From an uncultured Eubacterium sp. (GTDB lineage: Bacteria > Bacillota > Clostridia > Lachnospirales > Lachnospiraceae): a stretch of 36,819 nucleotides of DNA. A program made the position numbers and the translations under genes. Location: NCBI GenBank assembly GCA_934358495.1, contig CAKRKO010000018.1, forward strand, positions 1 through 36,819, given 5' to 3'. The notes beneath the pieces were generated by a model. The model was not told where the DNA came from. It did no database searches and saw nothing but the letters and a program-made list of their open reading frames with translations. Of the stretch, positions 1 to 6,902 are shown piece by piece. How positions within the stretch are numbered: position 1 is the first letter of the stretch; each line of letters begins with the position of its first letter.

Positions 1-124
1 GCTTTTGCTGTTGGTGAGTTCGCGGAAGCGGTCGAAGATAGGCGGCGCAGCGAAGATAGGAAATCCGTCGTGCCTGCCTTGGAATTTTTGTCACATCCTG
101 TTCCAACTTACCCTAAACAAGAAT
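1..124. other. Window-edge stretch without a recognisable gene
   Basis: The first ~100 bases are more GC-rich than the flanking sequence and hold no reading frame with a ribosome binding site or recognisable protein. The segment lies downstream of the SnoaL-like gene on the minus strand. No convincing terminator hairpin was found in it. It may be the edge of a neighbouring feature cut off by the window. Confidence 0.3.
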
Positions 125-490
125 TTAAAAAAGACCATTATTGTGAACCGGTACGATATCCTGCACGTTATGTTCTACCACATCCCAGTGCTCAGCCAGT
201 TTACCGTCTTCGATGCGGTAGATATCACATACTTTATTGATTGCACCATTCTCAAGTGTGCATTTGAAGAATACATATACGATATCACCATCTTCACCAA
301 TGTGAATAATATCCATATGCGGTTTCAGACCAAAGAAAAATTTTGTGAATTCAACAAAACCTTCTTTTCCGTCTGATGCAGTTGGGTTGTGCTGGATGTA
401 ATTATCTTTCATGTAATCATCAAGATTTGAAATATCCCAGTTGTTAAATACTTCGTTGTAAAATTTCAATACAAGTTCTTTGTTTGTCAT
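125..490 (-). CDS. SnoaL-like / NTF2-fold protein (putative polyketide cyclase-type)
   Basis: A 121-residue protein of the small alpha+beta barrel SnoaL/NTF2-like type. Visible marks are the opening helix with KFYNEVFN, the segment YIQHNPTASDGKEGF and the C-terminal RIEDGKLAEHWDVVE, all typical of SnoaL-like 'ester cyclase' proteins. The start at 490 is chosen because a GGAGG box precedes it by about 8 bases; the upstream in-frame start at 535 has none. A paralogue lies at 24549-24917 (shared HNP/HSP...DGKEGF and DGKLAEHWD), also beside the deglycosylation genes, so a role on the aglycone or keto-sugar is plausible. The reaction is unknown; the fold assignment is much firmer than any catalytic role. 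It is transcribed away from the oxidoreductase at 980. Confidence 0.8.
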   Translation of the reverse strand: MTNKELVLKFYNEVFNNWDISNLDDYMKDNYIQHNPTASDGKEGFVEFTKFFFGLKPHMDIIHIGEDGDIVYVFFKCTLENGAINKVCDIYRIEDGKLAEHWDVVEHNVQDIVPVHNNGLF

Positions 491-638
491 AGTTTTTCCT
501 CCAGATTTTATCTCATGTTTTATCCGACATAACACGGAGTGCGAATATCCGTTTTACTTTTGGTTGAAGTGTTGTGTCATGCAGATGTATTTGATACATA
601 TATCATACGGAAAATGTGCTGCGTTGAAAAGATTTGTC

Positions 639-678
639 TGTTGAAAATGACGTAAGAATAGAATCTGAATTTTCAACA
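639..678. repeat. 10-bp perfect inverted repeat, 20-bp loop
   Basis: The arms TGTTGAAAAT (639-648) and ATTTTCAACA (669-678) are exact reverse complements. The repeat lies about 150 bases upstream of the SnoaL-like gene start at 490. It has no T-run, so it reads better as a protein-binding or RNA-structure element than as a terminator. Confidence 0.5.
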
Positions 679-799
679 TTTGTCCAATGAAACATCCGTG
701 CATCATGAATTTATTCTTCTGAAAAAGACCAGAATTTTGTGATATAGGGGATGGCAGTTTTACGAATAGAAAGAAAATCACTAAATTGTGGAAATAAAT

Positions 800-863
800 A
801 TGCGTTTTGTCCATACTTTTGACGCAATTGTGCTATTAGTACATAAAACAGTGATTGTAAAAT
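800..863 (+). promoter_or_regulatory. Operator plus promoter upstream of oxidoreductase at 980
   Basis: ATGCGTTTTGTCCAT occupies 800-814. A related half-site, ATTGTGCTAT, follows at 827-836, 22 bp after the equivalent TTTTGTCCAT (805-814), about two helical turns. A -10 box TAAAAT lies at 858-863, 43 bases after the motif. The same 15-mer with matching geometry precedes the genes starting at 3617 and 32214. The lack of a good -35 box fits an activator-dependent promoter. The AraC regulator at 3793 is the obvious candidate protein, which is an inference. Confidence 0.65.
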
Positions 864-979
864 AGAGATAATTCATGGGGACGTTTATAGATACTATTTC
901 AATTTATGGAGACATTCAGTTTTCATAGGATATCAGCAATAAAACAGATTGTAACAGAGTTGGAGAGGAGAAGACGAAT

Positions 980-2026
980 ATGGTCAGAGTAGGAGTAATT
1001 GGATGTGGAAGAATCGCGCAGCGGCGTCATGTGCCGGAGTATGCTTCCAATAAAAAAGTAGAGATTGCAGGATATTATGATGCAAAAATGCCGCGGGCAC
1101 AGGCATTAGCAGACAGATATGGTGGAAAAGTGTATAAATCCATCGACGAAATGTTAGCGGATGCATCTATTGATGCAGTCAGTGTCTGCGTGGCAAATAA
1201 CAAGCATGCAGAGGTGAGTATTCACGCAATGCATGCAGGAAAACATGTACTATGTGAAAAGCCAATGGCTACTTCCATTGAGGAGTGCGAGCAGATGCTG
1301 CAGACCGCAAAAGAACATAATTGTTTTCTGATGATCGGCCAGAATCAGCGTTTTAATACGGGACATATCCGTGCCAAAGAGCTGATCGAACAGGGCTTGA
1401 TCGGAAAGCCGCTGACCTTTAAGACAACGTTCTGTCATGGTGGACCGGAGAAATGGCTGGCAACGGACGATACAGAAAAAATGTCCGGACCAATCTGGTT
1501 TTTTGACAAAAAAATTGCTTCTATGGGAGCAATGGCAGATCTCGGTATTCACAAAACTGATTTGATTCAGTATCTGTTGGACGATATTATCACGGAAGTG
1601 ACGGCAAAGGTTATGACACTGGATAAAAGAGATGCGGATGGCAATATGATTGAACTGGAAGACAATGCCATCTGCATTTTCAAAATGGAAAGTGGTGTGT
1701 TTGGTACGATGACAGTCAGTTGGACAGATTATGGGGAAGAGGATAATTCCACGGTTATTTTCGGCACTAAAGGTCTGATGCGTATTTACGATAACAGCGA
1801 GCACACGATTCAAATTAGTACTGATCGGGGGGATAAGATCTATTATGATCTGGATATGATGATGACCAATACAAATCAGCGTGAGTCAGGTGTGATCCGT
1901 GAATTTATCCGGGAACTGGAAAGTGGTGAGTGGACCAATGCGGCCGATGACCGGTCGGTCAATGCGCTGCGGGCGGTACTGGCGAGTTTTCAGTCCAGCC
2001 AGGAGGATCGAACCATCAAATTGTAG
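980..2026 (+). CDS. Gfo/Idh/MocA family NAD(P)-dependent oxidoreductase
   Basis: A 348-residue dehydrogenase of usual family length. The N-terminal Rossmann fold carries GVIGCGRIAQRRH (residues 5-17), the cofactor/substrate motif CEKPMA follows near residue 92, and the C-terminal half has the MADLGIHKTDL segment holding the conserved Asp/His of the family. The start at 980 has AGAGGAG about 9 bases upstream. Relatives act as inositol, glucose or glycoside C3 dehydrogenases; in C-glycoside degradation a family member (DgpA) oxidises the sugar to the 3-keto form needed before C-C cleavage. That role here is inferred from the convergent C-B module at 2201-3617, which shares the same operator. 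The gene ends opposite a strong bidirectional hairpin. Confidence 0.93.
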   Translation: MVRVGVIGCGRIAQRRHVPEYASNKKVEIAGYYDAKMPRAQALADRYGGKVYKSIDEMLADASIDAVSVCVANNKHAEVSIHAMHAGKHVLCEKPMATSIEECEQMLQTAKEHNCFLMIGQNQRFNTGHIRAKELIEQGLIGKPLTFKTTFCHGGPEKWLATDDTEKMSGPIWFFDKKIASMGAMADLGIHKTDLIQYLLDDIITEVTAKVMTLDKRDADGNMIELEDNAICIFKMESGVFGTMTVSWTDYGEEDNSTVIFGTKGLMRIYDNSEHTIQISTDRGDKIYYDLDMMMTNTNQRESGVIREFIRELESGEWTNAADDRSVNALRAVLASFQSSQEDRTIKL

Positions 2027-2092
2027 GAAATGAATGCGAAATCAGCGAATCGCTATAGTTAAAAAATTGCGGGGATGCGTACATAAAAAGAA

Positions 2093-2159
2093 CGCCAGTC
2101 AGGCAATCTTTCCTCGGCGAGCGATTGTTAGCCGCAGAGGTAAGATTACCTGACTGGCG
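2093..2159. terminator. Long bidirectional terminator hairpin between convergent genes
   Basis: Two 23-base arms (2093-2115 and 2137-2159) match at 21 of 23 positions when one is reverse-complemented; the loop is 21 bases. Read on the minus strand the stem is followed by TTCTTTTT, so it terminates the C-B operon ending at 2201. On the plus strand only CTTTC follows, a weaker terminator for the oxidoreductase. The stem is longer than most intrinsic terminators here. Confidence 0.8.
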
Positions 2160-2200
2160 CTTTCATAACCTCAAATTTATAACCACAAAAGAAACTAAAA

Positions 2201-2593
2201 CTATTCAATGACGACAGTTCTCGTCATATTTCCTTCCAGTGGCACCGGAATATAAGCCGTTCTGGTACAAACAGTCAGATGCACCTCATGAGAACCTTTG
2301 GAAAGTCCGCCTTCCTGCAGAACACGTACGGTTCCCGGTGCGCCGTACTCCCATTTGATCGTTCCGACTGTTTTCATTTCATCTAATGAGAACCAGTCAA
2401 TATGATCTGGCGTGAAACGAATATTTTCAGCAGGTACTTTTACGCCGTCTACTTCAACAGCAAGGAAGTTGATCATGGAAAGCGGAATGCCTCTGTAATA
2501 GGTAATGTGTGTATCCATTTCATAACCGATGATTTTTCCGTCTTCTTCTACATTATGACAGGTTCCCGGTATAAATACATTATTATCAAACAT
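2201..2593 (-). CDS. DUF6379 / C-glycoside deglycosidase beta-subunit-like protein (DgpB-like), module 1
   Basis: A 130-residue small partner protein of the DgpB/CarB type. Diagnostic positions are YYRGIPLSMI followed by VEVDGV (about residues 32-51) and, in the second half, GTVRVLQEGGLSKGSHEVHL, matching the YYRG...VDG and GG(I/L)..G.H.V pattern of the five other copies in this window. In characterised systems this subunit forms a tight complex with the TIM-barrel subunit and completes the active site. It lies 13 bases downstream of the partner at 2607-3617, so the order is C then B. AGGAGG precedes the start. Confidence 0.88.
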   Translation of the reverse strand: MFDNNVFIPGTCHNVEEDGKIIGYEMDTHITYYRGIPLSMINFLAVEVDGVKVPAENIRFTPDHIDWFSLDEMKTVGTIKWEYGAPGTVRVLQEGGLSKGSHEVHLTVCTRTAYIPVPLEGNMTRTVVIE

Positions 2594-2606
2594 GTCTGAA
2601 TTCCTC

Positions 2607-3617
2607 CTAACCTTCGTACTTTCTGATAAGATTTTGAATCAGTTTCTGGTGAGCTGCAACCTGCTCTTTTTCCGGAATATATCCGCCCGGTTTTATCCAG
2701 CGGTTTCCTTCGTATTCGGTGGAAACGTATCCGTTGTAGTTATGCTCATGCAGATATTTGATTACTTCTTCGTAATCCATGGAGTACTCGACACCTTCAT
2801 CTGTCATCTCATACAGTTTGAAGTGGAAGTGCTGGATATATTTTGCAAATGGATCCATTACACTTAGCGGTACGTTTTCATATCCGTCACAGTTTGCAGC
2901 ATAGAACATATCTTTTGCAGGATCTTTGATGTATTTGTCCATTTCTGGATTCTGTCCGTTATTTTCCAGTCTGATATGGAACGTATCTCTTCCGCTGGCA
3001 AATACGTCGTTGACATATTTTACCAGATCCGGGTTTGTACCATAGATGTCCATGCAGTACTCATCAACAACTCTTGGTGGTCTGCGGCAGAAAATACTTG
3101 TGTCAGGAACGATACCGATGTATGGAGAGTCCAGACGGATCATTTCATCCAGGAATTCTTCTGTTTTCGGAACACCGAAACCAAGTCCTCCATGAATCTC
3201 GATACAAAGGGAAACATTGTATTTTGCAGCTGTCTCCAGACACGGCTCAAGAATCCAGGCAGGAACCATGGAAACAAGGCGGATTACTTTGAATCCGAGA
3301 CGGTGAGCCATAACAATCTCCTGTTTGATCAGATCGATACACTCACGTTTGGTTAAAGTACGGTTTGTATATAAGTTTGTATTCAGAAAAATATCGTCAC
3401 AGGCAAGTCCCGGATGATGTTTTTCAATGATCTTATCCCATGCTGCGTAAGTCTCTTCCGTAGGATTTGGAGTGCCTTTCAACATCTGATCCGGAAGGAG
3501 TTCGATACCGTCAGCACCAAGGCTCATAACGTAGCCAACAATCTGGTCAAGATTCATGTTACCGTGTAAATACTGATACTGTAAACTGTATAAGCTTACA
3601 CTTGATTTGATACCCAT
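2607..3617 (-). CDS. Sugar phosphate isomerase/epimerase, C-glycoside deglycosidase alpha-subunit-like (DgpC-like), module 1
   Basis: A 336-residue xylose-isomerase-type TIM barrel. The four expected metal ligands are visible: Glu about 140 (CIEIHGG), Asp about 172 (IVPDTSIF), His about 265 (HFHFKLY) and Glu about 301 (STEYEGNRW). These match the Glu-Asp-His-Glu manganese site of DgpC-type C-deglycosylases. The start MGIKSS at 3617 is chosen by alignment with the paralogues and by an AAGGA box; an upstream in-frame start at 3677 would run through the predicted -10 region. It has a longer insert after the Asp ligand than modules 4 and 5. Substrate unknown; C-glycoside cleavage is inferred from the family and from the paired DUF6379 gene. 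Confidence 0.9.
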   Translation of the reverse strand: MGIKSSVSLYSLQYQYLHGNMNLDQIVGYVMSLGADGIELLPDQMLKGTPNPTEETYAAWDKIIEKHHPGLACDDIFLNTNLYTNRTLTKRECIDLIKQEIVMAHRLGFKVIRLVSMVPAWILEPCLETAAKYNVSLCIEIHGGLGFGVPKTEEFLDEMIRLDSPYIGIVPDTSIFCRRPPRVVDEYCMDIYGTNPDLVKYVNDVFASGRDTFHIRLENNGQNPEMDKYIKDPAKDMFYAANCDGYENVPLSVMDPFAKYIQHFHFKLYEMTDEGVEYSMDYEEVIKYLHEHNYNGYVSTEYEGNRWIKPGGYIPEKEQVAAHQKLIQNLIRKYEG

Positions 3618-3666
3618 AATATAATTCGTCCTTTCTTTTTTGTTTTCGCTTGCTTTTGATAAGTTA

Positions 3667-3731
3667 ATTATACGCAAAAAGATGTCAGTAAACGATAGAC
3701 AATATCAGTCAATAACATGGACAAAACGCAT
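3667..3731 (-). promoter_or_regulatory. Operator plus promoter of the module-1 C-B operon
   Basis: Read on the minus strand, ATGCGTTTTGTCCAT (3731-3717) is followed 22 bp later by the half-site TATTGTCTAT, and 44 bases after the motif by a perfect -10 box TATAAT (3672-3667). No good -35 box is present at 17 bp, consistent with an activator-dependent promoter. The downstream stretch TTAACTTATCAAAA is shared with the promoter at 32273-32337, so the similarity extends past the operator. Confidence 0.7.
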
Positions 3732-3746
3732 GTTTTTTGCTATTAT
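3718..3746 (+). promoter_or_regulatory. Promoter of the AraC regulator gene, -35 inside the operator
   Basis: TGGACA (3718-3723), a 17-bp spacer and TATTAT (3741-3746) form a good vegetative promoter reading toward the AraC gene at 3793. The -35 box lies within the 15-bp operator at 3717-3731, which would make the regulator gene subject to repression by its own product while it activates the divergent operon. Autoregulation is inference from this overlap. Confidence 0.6.
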
Positions 3747-3792
3747 AGAGAAGAAACAAGGCACTTTGTACATTGTGACGAGGGGAATATGT

Positions 3793-4608
3793 ATGGAGAT
3801 TATAGAAATTGGAAGATCGAAAAAATTGCATTACAGCTTTCCGGAGCACAAGCATGGTTATTGGGAGATTTTGTTAAATACCCACGGAAACGGCACATTT
3901 TATGCGGAAGGAAAAGAGTTTGAGTTTCATCCGGGAACGATTCTGGTGATTCCACCCTACACGCCGCATCGGAAAAAATCAAATGATGGTTTTATTGACC
4001 GCTCTGTGTTTCTGAAAAATTTTCGAAATATCGGCCGCAGTGGTGTCAAGCTGTTTGAGGATGATGACAAACAGACGATTTCCAGAATCTTTGATCTGGT
4101 GGAACAGTTTCAGTATGACGAGACCAATCAGAAGGGAGAGACGGAGGCCTCCATCACAAGTGTGCTTGGGGATTTGCTGTATCAGGTGCTGGTTTCTTAT
4201 TATAATCAAAGTAAAAAGAAGGACATCCGCTTAGAGGGAGTGGTGGAACTTATGAATGAAAATGTGTCCAATGCGGAGTTTGAATTGTCGAAAGCCATTC
4301 AGTCCAGCGGATATTCCATGGGATATTTCCGAAAAATATTTAAAGAGATGACGGGGCAGTCACCGGTAAATTATTTTAATTCATTGCGGATCAGCCAGGC
4401 TAAGTCGCTGTTTCAGCAGTATGGAAACAGCCGGACGGTGAAGGAAATTGCCTACAGTTGTGGATTTTCTGACGCGTTGTATTTTAGCCGGGTGTTCCGA
4501 CAGCAGGAGAGCGTCAGTCCGCAGCAATATATCAAGACGCTACAGAAGGAAATGACAGAAAAAGATGTTGAAATGGTACGCATGGATACGCCAGAGGAAT
4601 TACTCTGA
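3793..4608 (+). CDS. AraC family transcriptional regulator
   Basis: A 271-residue regulator with an N-terminal cupin sensor (HYSFPEHKHGYWEILL to IPPYTPH, about residues 12-60) and a C-terminal double helix-turn-helix (about residues 146-255). The second half carries TVKEIAYSCGFSDALYFSRVFRQ, the most conserved AraC signature. The start at 3793 has GAGGGGA just upstream; longer in-frame starts would span the promoter. It is divergent from the module-1 C-B operon and separated from it by an operator repeated elsewhere in the window, so it probably controls that operon, the oxidoreductase at 980 and the flavoprotein at 32214. The inducer is probably a sugar or glycoside, which is unproven. Confidence 0.92.
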   Translation: MEIIEIGRSKKLHYSFPEHKHGYWEILLNTHGNGTFYAEGKEFEFHPGTILVIPPYTPHRKKSNDGFIDRSVFLKNFRNIGRSGVKLFEDDDKQTISRIFDLVEQFQYDETNQKGETEASITSVLGDLLYQVLVSYYNQSKKKDIRLEGVVELMNENVSNAEFELSKAIQSSGYSMGYFRKIFKEMTGQSPVNYFNSLRISQAKSLFQQYGNSRTVKEIAYSCGFSDALYFSRVFRQQESVSPQQYIKTLQKEMTEKDVEMVRMDTPEELL

Positions 4609-4852
4609 TACAGTAATAAAAGAAAATATGGGGGGTATTCTGAAAAAAGCTGGCTTACTATCTTTGCAGAGAAAAATAGCTCTTTACTTTAAAACTTTAG
4701 TATGTTAAAATTTTGCATGAAGAAATTAAACGGAGGTTGTAAAGCGACTGCGTTTATGAGCAAGTAGCAAAGCGAATTGCGAATGTCCGTTTTCGTAAAA
4801 TAGCGAAAGAAATGCAATAAGGGTTTTTATTAGAACAGAAGGAGTATATAAA
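4609..4852. other. Intergenic stretch with weak pairing only
   Basis: This 244-bp gap between the AraC gene and the YerC-like gene holds no convincing gene. Distant arms AAACGGA and TCCGTTT around 4728-4795 could pair over about 50 bases. No T-run hairpin was identified for the AraC gene. An AGAAGGAG box lies just upstream of 4853. Confidence 0.3.
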
Positions 4853-5155
4853 ATGAGCAAGAAAATCAGAACCGAAGCTGTGGATCATTTGTTTGAGGCA
4901 ATTCTTTGCCTGAAAGATAAGGAAGAATGCTATACTTTTTTTGAGGATGTTTGTACCATCAATGAAATTCTTTCTCTTTCACAGCGATTTGAAGTAGCAC
5001 ATATGCTGCGCCAGCAGAAGACGTATCTGGACATTGCAGAGAAGACAGGGGCATCTACTGCAACCATCAGCCGTGTCAACCGTTCCTTGAATTATGGAAA
5101 TGACGGATATGATATGGTATTTGCCAGAATGCAGGGCAAAAAGGAAGAGCAGTAA
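4853..5155 (+). CDS. YerC/YecD family TrpR-related protein
   Basis: A 100-residue all-helical DNA-binding protein of the TrpR/YerC family. The middle holds the recognisable LSLSQRFEVAHMLRQQKTYLDIAEKTGASTATISRV split over two helices, with the helix-turn-helix at about residues 55-78 (DIAEKTGAS, TISRVNRSL). Family members are of about this length and usually lack the tryptophan-binding context of true TrpR. In other Firmicutes the gene is often found near pcrA; here pcrA is at 32476 with the catabolic region between. AGAAGGAG precedes the start by a normal distance. The target is not known. Confidence 0.9.
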   Translation: MSKKIRTEAVDHLFEAILCLKDKEECYTFFEDVCTINEILSLSQRFEVAHMLRQQKTYLDIAEKTGASTATISRVNRSLNYGNDGYDMVFARMQGKKEEQ

Positions 5156-5267
5156 ATCTGCTGAGCAAGTAAGATGCAACATGCAAATGAAAGCAAAAAG
5201 TGAGAGAAGAACAGGATAATTCTGTAAGTATAAAAAGTGATATAAAATGCAAAAAAGAAATGGCAAA

Positions 5268-5291
5268 AGAATTCCTGACAGCAGGGATTCT
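5268..5291. terminator. Bidirectional terminator between convergent genes
   Basis: A 10-bp stem (5268-5277 with 5282-5291, one G-U pair) and a 4-base loop lie exactly between the YerC-like gene and the stop codon of the DUF1836 gene. On the minus strand the stem is followed by a T-rich tract, supporting termination of the DUF1836 transcript. It touches the stop codon of that gene. Confidence 0.6.
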
Positions 5292-5932
5292 TAAGACCGT
5301 TTCTTTTTATTTCCCTTGCCATTTTTGGACGGCTGTGGTTTTTTCATGGAATCTATGATTTTCTCAATCAGCAGTTTTTTTGTATAAACGTCAAAATTCA
5401 GCAGGCAGATAAACGTGAATTTTTGGAGAAAATCAGCGTCTTCTTCACTTAGGTTTTCCAGATCGGAAAAAGCGGATTCGCTGATGATATATTCTTCCTG
5501 AATGATTTCTTTTAAACGTTCTACCTGATGCGCTTCCAGACGGAAGATGCTGTCATAAATCTCCTCCAGTGTAGGAGAAGATTTTTTTCCAAAGTACTCA
5601 TCTGTCAGAGGATTTAAGACGTTCTGAATGTCGCTGATACTCAAAACACTCTTAAAATAATAGATAAATACCAAGGTCAGAATATGTTCTTTGGAATATT
5701 TTTTCTTTTCAGGAGGAGGAAGCAGATTGTTTTTGACATAATTGTTGATCATGGTTTTTGTCAAAATCGGATCTTCCTCATGACGCTTGGTCGGATACAG
5801 TTCCCGTTCCATGAAAGTCATAACCTGATCCATGTACAGGTTGATGTCTGGCAGAGATTCCAGTTTGACGTGGTCGATGCGGGACAGACTTTCCAGTATG
5901 CTGTTGAGTAAATCGTTGGTGTTGATGGTCAT
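5291..5932 (-). CDS. DUF1836 domain-containing protein
   Basis: A 213-residue protein with the DUF1836 hallmark near residues 60-95, TKTMINNYVKNNLLPPPEKK followed by a Tyr and a hydrophobic helix. This looks like a MerR-like winged helix in which the 'NNY' helix would contact DNA. The C-terminus is helical and ends in a Lys-rich tail (KKPQPSKNGKGNKKKRS). The start at 5932 has GGAGG about 8 bases upstream; a TTG start 15 bases further out lacks one. It is common in Clostridia as a single gene of unknown function. It is convergent with the YerC-like gene and not obviously part of the glycoside pathway. Confidence 0.85.
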   Translation of the reverse strand: MTINTNDLLNSILESLSRIDHVKLESLPDINLYMDQVMTFMERELYPTKRHEEDPILTKTMINNYVKNNLLPPPEKKKYSKEHILTLVFIYYFKSVLSISDIQNVLNPLTDEYFGKKSSPTLEEIYDSIFRLEAHQVERLKEIIQEEYIISESAFSDLENLSEEDADFLQKFTFICLLNFDVYTKKLLIEKIIDSMKKPQPSKNGKGNKKKRS

Positions 5933-6057
5933 GGTTACCGCCTCCAAATTTGTAAATCTATGTGTTATTTAAATATAAAACTATAAATATATAGCATTAT
6001 CTGTCGTGACATTTATATGATATTATATAGTATTGAAAACCGAATGACAAGAAGGAC

Positions 6058-6087
6058 TTGTACTTTTCACCGTGATAAAGTTATAAT
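6058..6087 (+). promoter_or_regulatory. Vegetative promoter upstream of the gene at 6141
   Basis: TTGTAC (6058-6063), an 18-bp spacer and TATAAT (6082-6087) form a sigma-A-like promoter about 54 bases before the start at 6141. The assignment rests on the boxes and spacing alone. Confidence 0.5.
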
Positions 6088-6140
6088 AGGACTATCTTGC
6101 ATTTGTTAGAGGAATCGAAAAAAAGGAGAATAGAGCACAT

Positions 6141-6731
6141 ATGTTATTTCAGGAAGAACGGACACCGTTAGTGCCTAAGGAAAAAGAAAATCATGTGGAG
6201 TGGCCGGCAAACTATTTTGCAGAATTCAAACCGGAAGCCAGAAAGGCAATTTTGGAAGCCAGAAGAGCGCAGGAAGTGGACGAGACATTAGAACTTCTGG
6301 AAAAATTATTTGAACTTCGTTATAAACAGGATAAAAAGGGAACTTATGCAGATCAGTTTCTGGGACATTTTCTCGAACTGCGCATCACAGCGGAAAATCT
6401 GGACGGAATGTTTTCTGAACGAAAAAACAAGAAGACAGTGAAAAAATGTCTGGAAGAATTACAGCTGCATGAGGAATCAGAGTTTCCGGAGGAACTGATC
6501 TATCAGGAAATGTGTCAGCTGACAGGACTTTATATTTTTTCCTGCTCCAAAGACGTGAATTATACATCCATGATCTGGGGACTTGGAAAGAAAAGTGATG
6601 CAAAGATCAGCGAGAAGATCAATCTGGATTTGGAACGTATCGGAGAGGCCATTCCGAAATATCTCTCCATGGAAGAAGAGTATCGGGTAATGAAAGCTGC
6701 TATTTTAGACACGAAGAAGAAATACTTGTAA
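6141..6731 (+). CDS. Uncharacterised Lachnospiraceae protein (possibly DUF6553 family)
   Basis: A 196-residue charged, mainly helical protein without signal peptide or membrane segment. The N-terminal part includes WPANYFAEFKPEARKAIL and a Lys/Glu-rich helix; the C-terminal half includes SMIWGLGKKSD and ends in a helical region. I do not recognise a catalytic motif. The length and the Y-F-x-x-F-x-P-E-x-R-K start are reminiscent of the DUF6553 family, but this is recalled, not checked. AAAAGGAG precedes the start. Its TAA stop forms the left end of an inverted-repeat-bounded element (6729-6847), suggesting that the original downstream sequence was displaced. Confidence 0.75.
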   Translation: MLFQEERTPLVPKEKENHVEWPANYFAEFKPEARKAILEARRAQEVDETLELLEKLFELRYKQDKKGTYADQFLGHFLELRITAENLDGMFSERKNKKTVKKCLEELQLHEESEFPEELIYQEMCQLTGLYIFSCSKDVNYTSMIWGLGKKSDAKISEKINLDLERIGEAIPKYLSMEEEYRVMKAAILDTKKKYL

Positions 6732-6847
6732 CGATTCAGAACCATGCAGATTTGCAGGAAAAGTGTGAATTATGCTGGCAGGAATGAACACTTTTTACTG
6801 TAAATCTATTTGGTGAGAAGCCATATCGAGATGGCCCTGATTAGTTA
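6729..6847 (+). repeat. MITE-like inverted-repeat element, copy A
   Basis: This 119-bp element starts with TAACGATTCAG and ends with CTGATTAGTTA, imperfect terminal inverted repeats (9 of 11). It is clearly homologous to copy B at 35211-35346 in the same orientation; shared words include AAATCTATTTGG and GCCATATCGAGATG. Inside, AAAAGTGT and ACACTTTT form an 8-bp stem, and GCCAT/ATGGC pair near the right end. The outer TA dinucleotides could be a TA target duplication as in IS630/Tc1-type MITEs. It fills the gap between the gene at 6141 and the AraC-GH39 gene. Confidence 0.65.
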
Positions 6848-6902
6848 TGGGAACATTTACAGCTGCGAGGCAGAAGAGAACACCCCTGAGGAGGTAATGA
6901 CA

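Larger units (their letters stand above)
491..979. other. 489-bp divergent intergenic regulatory region
   Basis: This AT-rich gap separates the minus-strand SnoaL-like gene from the plus-strand oxidoreductase. It contains a perfect 10-bp inverted repeat (639-648 and 669-678) and the operator-plus-promoter at 800-863. The open frame at 554-814 on the minus strand starts inside the operator, has no ribosome binding site and resembles nothing, so it is not called. The unusually long leader of about 110 bases between the predicted -10 box and the start at 980 shows no obvious riboswitch. Confidence 0.5.

Noticed and set aside
5..376. Plus-strand open frame of 123 codons at the window start
   Set aside because: It runs antisense to the well-supported SnoaL-like gene, has no ribosome binding site and no recognisable protein features.
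554..814. Minus-strand open frame starting MDKTHIYF
   Set aside because: Its start codon is part of the operator motif at 800-814; no ribosome binding site and low-complexity hydrophobic content.
6810..6902. GTG start at 6810 for the AraC-GH39 protein
   Set aside because: The added 31 residues would be encoded partly by the inverted-repeat element, and the start at 6903 has an ideal ribosome binding site and matches the N-terminus of the paralogue.
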